Shown here in pieces: positions 4,343 through 9,281 of a stretch of 9,281 bases of DNA. Position numbers and translations under genes: made by a program. Every line of letters starts with the position of its first letter. The stretch's first letter is position 1. Below the pieces are notes generated by a model. The model was given only the letters and a program-made list of their open reading frames with translations. It was not told the DNA's origin and did not search any database. The stretch is from the NCBI GenBank assembly GCA_030591795.1, contig JAUVAJ010000037.1:1-9281 (forward strand), in the 5' to 3' direction. This stretch comes from Desulfuromonadales bacterium (GTDB taxonomy: Bacteria; Desulfobacterota; Desulfuromonadia; Desulfuromonadales; UBA2294).

Positions 4343-6796
4343 ATGGGTTTGCTAAGGTGGATTGCTTCCGGGTCAATTCTACGTATTATCCCAACTTTGC
4401 TTGTGTTGGCCATGGCTCTTATGCAACATCCTGCCCTGGTTCGCTTAGATGACTTATTGTACTCACGTCTGAGTCAAATACTTCAGGTTGCCGAATCTGA
4501 TCAGGTGGTTGTGGTCGCCATAGATGAGGCGAGTGTTAAATCTATAGGTGGCCCCTGGCCGTGGCCACGAACTTTCGTGGCTGAAGGGGTTAAGGCGCTG
4601 CAGGGTTACGGTGTTCGAACAATAGGTCTGATTCCGCCAATGCCGACTGCGGAATGGAATCCGGGTTTAACCGGACTTCGTTCTCTGCAAAATGAGTTGC
4701 CGAAGAAGAAAATCTTCTCAGAGATACGCAACTCAATGGCCGGGATGGAAGTCGCAGTAGATGGTGACCTCCACCTTAAAGATGCGATTAAGGCCGCTGG
4801 TTCAGTTGTCTTGCCCTTGTTGCCAGCCGACGACTGGTCTGAGCAACCGGAACGAGTTATTGCTTCAGCGGTAGACTGGCATATGCCTGAGAGAACTTGG
4901 CAAATAGAGTTGGCCGCCTTGCACAATCCCTTTGATCGTCAGGAATCTGGTGCTTTGAAGGGTGTTCGCTCAAACTTTGAACCACTCGCAATGGCTGCCG
5001 TTGCTCACGGTTTTATGCCAGGCGGTTCCGATTTCACAAATCCTCATTTCCGGCTGATCTCTCCACATATCAAGGATTATTATTTCCCTTCACTAGCACT
5101 ACAGCTAGCCAGACAGTATCTGTCCGGGAAAAATCCGATTAAAATTTCGGAAAATCGAATTCAACTTAAGAACCATGACTGGTGGACCGGTGAAGCATTT
5201 TCAGTCATGGTGCATCCACGCAGCTTGTCATCGGTTCCGGTTTTCTCTTATGAGAAGCTGGTTACCGGAAAAATCGACAGTACTGTTTTACGCGACAAGG
5301 TTGTAATAATCGGTTTGGCTACCGATGCCGAGCAGTCATTCATGACATTCAAGTCAGCTGCAGTGGTTGCCGCTTTGCTTGCTGATACTTTGCATTACCG
5401 GCCACACTGGGCTTTTCTGCCTGAGCTGGCGGTCCTAATATTTTTCTCGATTTTTATCGTTCTGATCGTTCCGCAGCTTAATCAGTGGCTCAGTTTGTTG
5501 TTGTTACTGTTTTTTGCTGCTTGCTGGCTTGGCTCTGTTACCGGGATGCTTATCCTGCAGGGGGTCTGGTTGCAGTTGGCACCGGTAATGATTTTGATTG
5601 TGTCCGGTTGCCTTGTCACCATGTTGCAACGTGCCTTGAAGAGTCGAGAAACCGGACATGAGGATCTGAAATTACTCGGTCTTTCATTGCAGGGGCAAGG
5701 AATGCTCGATATGGCTTTTGATAAGTTCATGCAGTGTCCGGTGCATGATCCGTCGGTACGTGAAATCCTGTATAACCTCGGGCTTGATTTTGAGCGCAAG
5801 CGGATGTTTAACAAGGCGGTGGCTGTTTATCAACATCTGCTCAAGGGTGGGAAATTCAAGGATGCCAAGAAAAAAGTTGCTGAGCTACAGGAGACAGAGG
5901 GAACGGTGGTTCTCGGTGCATCAGGTGGAGGTAAAAACGGCGGGCTCGGTCTGAGCAAGGGACGTACAGCCCCGACTCTCGGGCGCTACGAGATAGTACG
6001 GGAACTAGGTCAAGGTGCGATGGGTACGGTCTACCTTGGCCGTGATCCAAAAATCAATCGTGAGGTGGCGATCAAAACCCTGAACATAAGGGACATCGAG
6101 CCGCAGCAGGTTGAGGAGGTCAAGACCCGGTTCTATCGCGAGGCGGAAGCAGCCGGTGGTTTGAATCATCCAAACATTGTTACGATCTACGACGCCGGAG
6201 AAGAGCACGATCTCGCCTACATGGCCATGGAATATATAATTGGTCAGACTCTGGCACCGTTTTGTGTTAAGGGCAAATTGTTGGCGACGGGTGAAGTGCT
6301 GCGAATTGCTGCCGAGATCGCTGACGCTCTAGCCTATGCGCACGATAATAAAGTTATTCATCGTGATATAAAACCGGCAAATATCATGCTGCTTGATGGC
6401 GGTAAAATCAAGGTGACTGATTTTGGTATCGCCAGGGTAATGAGTGCTTCGCATACCCAGACCGGAACTATTCTCGGCACGCCGAGCTACATGTCACCGG
6501 AGCAGGTTGCCGGCAAGAAAGTTGATGGTCGTTCTGACCTGTTTTCCCTCGGGGTGGTTTGCTATGAGATGCTGACTGGTGTCAAACCGTTTACCGGTGA
6601 CAATATCGGGGCTCTTATGTACAGCATCAGCCAGGGTGATTATGTGCTGTTGCGAGAAAAGGCAAAAAGATTGCCTGGTTGTGTGCATGACATTGTCGAC
6701 AAACTGTTGGCCAAGGGAGTCAGCAAACGCTACAAGTCAGCCAGTGAGGTAGCACAGGCTCTCAGGGAGTGTTCATCCCGGAAGAGGAGATCATGA
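4343..6796 (+). CDS. CHASE2-sensor transmembrane Ser/Thr protein kinase (Hanks type)
   Basis: The 817-residue protein has a membrane helix (about 11-28) and then a long extracytoplasmic CHASE2 domain (about 30-355). That domain includes VVVVAIDEASVKSIG and PWPWPR (about 55-76), and LRDKVVIIGLATDA near its end. Three clustered helices follow (about 359-377, 381-399, 404-426), then a helical TPR-like linker (about 440-516, two likely repeats), a Gly-rich hinge and a complete kinase domain (about 549-810). Kinase landmarks are ELGQGAMGTVYLG (554-566), VAIK with Lys578, HRDIKPAN (673-680), DFG (693-695), GTPSYMSPE (712-720) and SDLFSLGVVCYEMLTG (731-746). All catalytic residues are present, so it should be active. 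Thr705, Thr707 and Thr709 are candidate activation-loop phosphosites. CHASE2 is a sensory domain whose ligand is generally unknown. The stop overlaps the phosphatase ATG (ATGA). It probably autophosphorylates and phosphorylates cytoplasmic targets, including the downstream FHA protein; that last point is inference. Confidence 0.93.
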   Translation: MGLLRWIASGSILRIIPTLLVLAMALMQHPALVRLDDLLYSRLSQILQVAESDQVVVVAIDEASVKSIGGPWPWPRTFVAEGVKALQGYGVRTIGLIPPMPTAEWNPGLTGLRSLQNELPKKKIFSEIRNSMAGMEVAVDGDLHLKDAIKAAGSVVLPLLPADDWSEQPERVIASAVDWHMPERTWQIELAALHNPFDRQESGALKGVRSNFEPLAMAAVAHGFMPGGSDFTNPHFRLISPHIKDYYFPSLALQLARQYLSGKNPIKISENRIQLKNHDWWTGEAFSVMVHPRSLSSVPVFSYEKLVTGKIDSTVLRDKVVIIGLATDAEQSFMTFKSAAVVAALLADTLHYRPHWAFLPELAVLIFFSIFIVLIVPQLNQWLSLLLLLFFAACWLGSVTGMLILQGVWLQLAPVMILIVSGCLVTMLQRALKSRETGHEDLKLLGLSLQGQGMLDMAFDKFMQCPVHDPSVREILYNLGLDFERKRMFNKAVAVYQHLLKGGKFKDAKKKVAELQETEGTVVLGASGGGKNGGLGLSKGRTAPTLGRYEIVRELGQGAMGTVYLGRDPKINREVAIKTLNIRDIEPQQVEEVKTRFYREAEAAGGLNHPNIVTIYDAGEEHDLAYMAMEYIIGQTLAPFCVKGKLLATGEVLRIAAEIADALAYAHDNKVIHRDIKPANIMLLDGGKIKVTDFGIARVMSASHTQTGTILGTPSYMSPEQVAGKKVDGRSDLFSLGVVCYEMLTGVKPFTGDNIGALMYSISQGDYVLLREKAKRLPGCVHDIVDKLLAKGVSKRYKSASEVAQALRECSSRKRRS

Positions 6797-7557
6797 AAGT
6801 CACCGCTTTTGGCCAGACCGATCTTGGTAGACGTAGACAACAGAATGAAGATTGCTTCCTCGTCGACAGCAGAAATGAACTGTTTGCCGTCGCCGACGGG
6901 GTAGGTGGTCAGCCGGCCGGAGAGATAGCCAGTCAGTTGGCTATCGATCAACTGCTACATTATCTTCGCGAGGTGCCTGATCCTGTAGATGATCCGGTCA
7001 AATCACTTTCCATGGTGTTGCGTCAGGTTAATACGGAAGTTTTACACATAGCCGCCAGTAAACCTGAATGGCACGGCATGGCAACGACTATGGTCGCAGC
7101 ATGGTTGCAGGAAAATGCACTGGCTATATCTAATATTGGTGATAGTCGTATTTACCTGGTGCGTGACCAGGAGATCGTGCAACTGACCGAGGATCATAAT
7201 GTTCGTAATGAGCAGAAGCGCCTCGGTTTAAAACTTTCGGAGGAGAAACTTGCCGGAATGGCAAATGTGGTGACCCGGGTTATCGGTTCAGATGAATCCG
7301 AGCCGGATTGCCGAATTATTGATATTGAAATTGGCGACAGGTTGCTGCTCTGTAGTGACGGTCTGACCGGGATGATCGATGACACGATAATCCAGACGGT
7401 GATCCAATCGACAACTTCACCAGAAGAGGGTTGTCGTATGCTGATCGACCTTGCAAATCGTAACGGTGGCAGGGATAATATTACAGCTGTCCTGGTCTAT
7501 TTTGACAAGCCCACACTGACCCAGAAACTTACGGATGCTTTAGCTCCGAGGAGGTAG
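6793..7557 (+). CDS. PP2C-family (PPM) Ser/Thr protein phosphatase, PrpC/Stp-like
   Basis: The protein is 254 residues from ATG 6793, which is typical for bacterial Stp/PrpC phosphatases. It dephosphorylates Ser/Thr-phosphoproteins using two or three bound divalent metals. All motifs are in order: RQQNED (15-20), VADGVGG (33-39), GMATT (95-99), SNIGDSRIYL (113-122), EDHNVRNE (133-140), LLCSDGLTGM (185-194) and GGRDNIT (225-231). The metal ligands Asp35, Asp189 and Asp228 are retained, so it should be active. No signal peptide or membrane helix is seen, so it is cytoplasmic. I chose ATG 6793 over the upstream in-frame GTG at 6769. The family begins at MKVTAFGQTDLG, AGGAG lies at 6785-6789, and the ATGA overlap with the kinase is a classic coupling junction. 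It is the natural antagonist of the upstream kinase. Confidence 0.95.
   Translation: MKVTAFGQTDLGRRRQQNEDCFLVDSRNELFAVADGVGGQPAGEIASQLAIDQLLHYLREVPDPVDDPVKSLSMVLRQVNTEVLHIAASKPEWHGMATTMVAAWLQENALAISNIGDSRIYLVRDQEIVQLTEDHNVRNEQKRLGLKLSEEKLAGMANVVTRVIGSDESEPDCRIIDIEIGDRLLLCSDGLTGMIDDTIIQTVIQSTTSPEEGCRMLIDLANRNGGRDNITAVLVYFDKPTLTQKLTDALAPRR
7548..7555 (+). promoter_or_regulatory. Strong ribosome binding site of the FHA gene
   Basis: GAGGAGGT lies five bases before ATG 7561 and overlaps the last codons and stop of the phosphatase gene. It is the strongest Shine-Dalgarno site in the cassette and suggests the FHA protein is made in excess of the two enzymes. Confidence 0.6.
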
Positions 7558-7560
7558 CAG

Positions 7561-8271
7561 ATGCCGCGTTTGTTGTTGAAATTCAATGATGAAGTCCTGA
7601 AGGTGATTGATTCGAGTAAAGAATTCATTACCATTGGTCGTAATTTAAAAAACGATATCCAGATTGACAATCTGGCTGTATCAAACTTCCATGCACATAT
7701 CACCTGTCAACTTGGTCACTATTTTGTCGAAGATCTTGGTAGCACCAACGGCACGTTTGTTAATGATCGAAAAATCAGCAAATGGGCGTTAACCGACAAT
7801 GACGCTATTACTGTTGGAAAGCATTCGATAATTTACCTGGATGAAGAGGTTGCCGGTGGCGCCGGGATCGAAGAGCTGCAGATGGAAAAAACCATGATCC
7901 TCGATACCAAAAAACAACGTGAGCTGCTTGGTGACGAGGCGATTACTGCTGCGCCAACCCTTATGGGTCCGGTTGCCAAGCTAGAGGTTCTGGCCGGCAG
8001 TACTGATCAAGCTTATTATGATCTGGAGAACAAATTAACACTGATCGGCAAGGATGAGGTGGCAGAGATTCGACTCGAGGGTCTGCTTGCACCTAAAGTC
8101 GGCTGTTTTATTTCACGCGACAAATCCGGGTATGGTCTGATCCCCCCGGAGAAAAGAAACAAGGTCAAGTTGAACGGCCATGAGGTCAAGGATGCTGTCA
8201 GTCTCAACTCTGGTGATCAAATTGAAATCGGTAGCGTAAAACTTCTGTTCAAGAATGATATGAGTCGGTGA
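7561..8271 (+). CDS. FHA-domain protein with a degenerate second FHA-like domain
   Basis: This 236-residue cytoplasmic protein opens with a full forkhead-associated domain (about 3-95). It has IGRN (25-28), NDIQID (31-36), VSNFHAHI (40-47) and DLGSTNGTFVN (58-68). The phosphothreonine-contacting residues Arg27, Ser41 and Asn63 are conserved. A linker (about 96-136) contains MEKTMILDT, where Thr111 is a plausible kinase site. The C-terminal part (about 138-232) has the strand pattern and end of an FHA fold (LIGKDEVAEIRLEG, KLNGHEV, LNSGDQIEIGSVKLLF). It has Lys164 where Arg is expected and no Ser-x-x-His, so it probably does not bind phosphothreonine. It starts 3 bases after the phosphatase stop, completing a kinase, phosphatase and reader operon. 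It most likely recruits phosphorylated partners or is itself phosphorylated in the manner of GarA/OdhI. The first domain is certain; the second is inferred from pattern. Confidence 0.9.
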   Translation: MPRLLLKFNDEVLKVIDSSKEFITIGRNLKNDIQIDNLAVSNFHAHITCQLGHYFVEDLGSTNGTFVNDRKISKWALTDNDAITVGKHSIIYLDEEVAGGAGIEELQMEKTMILDTKKQRELLGDEAITAAPTLMGPVAKLEVLAGSTDQAYYDLENKLTLIGKDEVAEIRLEGLLAPKVGCFISRDKSGYGLIPPEKRNKVKLNGHEVKDAVSLNSGDQIEIGSVKLLFKNDMSR

Positions 8272-8325
8272 TTATATTGGAGGCTGACAACGTCTGACCC
8301 TAATAACTTGGCCCATTAACAAATT

Positions 8326-8359
8326 CCGACAGATAGCTTCAGTGTTATTGTCGGGTTTT
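8326..8359 (+). terminator. Possible weak terminator after the FHA gene
   Basis: CCGACA (8326-8331) pairs with TGTCGG (8349-8354), extended by one G-T pair, and is followed by G and four T. The stem is short and the site abuts the next Shine-Dalgarno sequence, so it may only attenuate. It is the only sign of a break between the FHA gene and the CysZ-like gene. Confidence 0.25.
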
Positions 8360-8369
8360 AGAGGTAGAC

Positions 8370-9146
8370 ATGAAAAACAGCGTTGGCGGCTTTGCCACGG
8401 GGTTCTCTTACCCGTTCAAGGCCGGACATTTTTTACTGCGACAGCCCCGTTTATATCTTTACGTATTAATTCCATTTCTTATCAACCTGATTGTTTTCAG
8501 TCTGGCGGTATGGCTCGGCTTCGGTTTTTTCGACACGACTGTTGAAGCTATGATTCCGGTCGGTGACGCTTGGTACTGGTCGGTTCTTTATTATTTCCTC
8601 TGGCTGGTCGCAGTTCTGGCAACCGTGTTGTTGGTTTTTTTTCTGTTTGCCATCGTCGGCAACCTGATTGCGGCACCGTTTAATGATATTCTGTCAGAAA
8701 AGACCGAAGAGATTCTGACCGGACAGCGTCGTGACGAACCGTTTGAGTTTTTGCTGTTTCTGCGTGACAGCCTGCATATATTTCTCGATGACCTGGTGAA
8801 AATATCGGCTTTTCTTGGTGGCATGGTTGTCCTGTTTTTATTCCTGCTGCTGCCGGCAGTCGGCCCGGTAATCTATTCTGTACTTTCTATTCTCTGGACC
8901 GCTCTGTTTCTGGTGGTGGAATATACCGGCTACATTTTTTCCCGACATCAACTGCTGTTTAAAGATCAGCGGCAGTTCATTCGTCAACGCAAACTTGCTT
9001 CAATCGGTTTCGGCACCGGCTCGCTCTGCTTGTTGGCAATTCCGTTCCTGCAATTCTTCACCATCCCCCTCGGTGTGATTGGTGCGGTTCATTTCTGGTA
9101 CGACAATCAACCTCAGCAACTGCTCGGCTCATCTGATGTATCTTGA
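8370..9146 (+). CDS. EI24/CysZ-family integral membrane protein
   Basis: The 258-residue protein has about five to six hydrophobic segments (about 29-52, 70-97, 144-162, 166-187, 211-240). It also has the family hallmark GNLIAAPFNDILSEKTEE (97-114), a loop and cytoplasmic helices before the second membrane pair, and a C-terminal PLGVIGAVHFWYD. This matches the EI24 (PF07264) / CysZ family, whose best-studied member CysZ brings sulfate into the cell; length (CysZ is about 250) agrees. Many EI24 proteins outside enterobacteria have no proven substrate, so I do not assign cysZ. Start ATG 8370 has GAGGT four bases upstream. It lies 98 bases after the FHA gene, so membership of that operon is uncertain, and it overlaps the next gene by 11 bases, implying coupling. 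Confidence 0.85.
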   Translation: MKNSVGGFATGFSYPFKAGHFLLRQPRLYLYVLIPFLINLIVFSLAVWLGFGFFDTTVEAMIPVGDAWYWSVLYYFLWLVAVLATVLLVFFLFAIVGNLIAAPFNDILSEKTEEILTGQRRDEPFEFLLFLRDSLHIFLDDLVKISAFLGGMVVLFLFLLLPAVGPVIYSVLSILWTALFLVVEYTGYIFSRHQLLFKDQRQFIRQRKLASIGFGTGSLCLLAIPFLQFFTIPLGVIGAVHFWYDNQPQQLLGSSDVS

Positions 9147-9281
9147 GCTCGCAATAGCGGCTGCTAAAGCCGGAGGTGAGGTGTTGATGGCTAAATTTGG
9201 CACTACGCTGCGGGTTGAGCACAAAGGTGAGGTTGACCTGGTCACCGAAGCGGATCAGGCCGCAGAAGCGGCGATTGTTAG
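9136..9281 (+). CDS. Inositol monophosphatase/CysQ superfamily phosphatase, N-terminal part (3' end outside window)
   Basis: Forty-eight complete codons are visible and the frame is open to the window edge. The start MYLELAIAAAKAGGEVLMAK matches the first helix of the inositol monophosphatase fold (A..AA..AG pattern), and HKGEVDLVTEADQAAEAAIV is the conserved DLVTEAD...E segment that precedes the metal site. Catalytic motifs lie beyond the window. Members hydrolyse inositol phosphates, fructose bisphosphate or 3'-phosphoadenosine 5'-phosphate; the fragment looks closer to SuhB-like than CysQ-like proteins, but cannot settle it. The ATG at 9136 overlaps the previous stop by 11 bases and lacks a clear Shine-Dalgarno site. 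A GGAGGTGA (9172-9179) seven bases before an internal ATG (9187) is tempting, but starting there would remove the conserved first helix. Confidence 0.82.
   Translation, partial: MYLELAIAAAKAGGEVLMAKFGTTLRVEHKGEVDLVTEADQAAEAAIV

Noticed and set aside
4606..4926. Minus-strand ORF inside the CHASE2 region
   Set aside because: It lies wholly within a strongly supported kinase gene and has no recognisable features.
6769..6792. GTG start extending the phosphatase by eight residues
   Set aside because: The Shine-Dalgarno spacing is wrong, the extra residues are not part of the PP2C family, and the ATG at 6793 gives the usual N-terminus and an ATGA junction.
9187..9189. Internal ATG with a strong upstream GGAGGTGA as start of the phosphatase at the right edge
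   Set aside because: It would delete the conserved first helix of the inositol monophosphatase fold; the purine-rich stretch is explained by codons for Gly-Gly-Glu-Val.
1..9281. Anti-phage defence system, mobile element or CRISPR
   Set aside because: No transposase, integrase, nuclease, direct-repeat array or tRNA-flanked boundary is visible. The kinase here is a CHASE2 receptor kinase with an antagonistic phosphatase, not an abortive-infection kinase arrangement.

Overview
The window reads as ordinary chromosomal DNA from a Gram-negative bacterium. The gene mix points to the Desulfuromonadales/Geobacter-type former deltaproteobacteria: a COG0798-type permease, a DUF134 regulator, CobO, a CHASE2 Ser/Thr kinase, and an EI24/CysZ-like protein followed by an inositol-monophosphatase-family gene. 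The placement is inferred from gene content and protein style, not from a marker gene. I see no rRNA, tRNA, CRISPR, transposase or phage gene.

Layout. 1-104 is the 3' end of an unidentified gene. 169-1200 encodes a membrane transporter of the ACR3/bile-acid:sodium symporter superfamily, and 1245-1550 a small DUF134 (UPF0251) DNA-binding protein. A 333-bp non-coding stretch (1551-1883) follows. It opens with a perfect 15-bp-arm palindrome, then a possible weak intrinsic terminator, then candidate promoters for the next unit. 1884-2462 is a cob(I)alamin adenosyltransferase (CobO/BtuR type). It overlaps by one base a polytopic membrane protein of unknown function (2462-3439). That gene converges with, and overlaps by four bases, a minus-strand orphan membrane protein (3436-4185).

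From a divergent promoter region (4186-4342) runs the most informative block, a compact eukaryotic-like phospho-signalling cassette. It holds a CHASE2-sensor Ser/Thr protein kinase (4343-6796), a PP2C-type protein phosphatase (6793-7557, ATGA overlap) and a cytoplasmic FHA protein (7561-8271, 3-nt gap, strong Shine-Dalgarno site). Together they form a writer, an eraser and a reader of phosphothreonine, with an extracytoplasmic sensing domain feeding the writer. No obvious effector is encoded within the block. Downstream are an EI24/CysZ-like membrane protein (8370-9146) and the 5' end of an inositol monophosphatase/CysQ-superfamily gene (9136-9281, cut by the window end) that overlaps it by 11 bases.

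The individual protein families are known ones. The points most worth a second look are the kinase/phosphatase/FHA cassette with its TPR-like juxtamembrane segment and degenerate second FHA domain, the permease that lacks the ACR3 transport cysteine and glutamate, the two membrane proteins without an assignable function, and the palindrome at 1553-1592.
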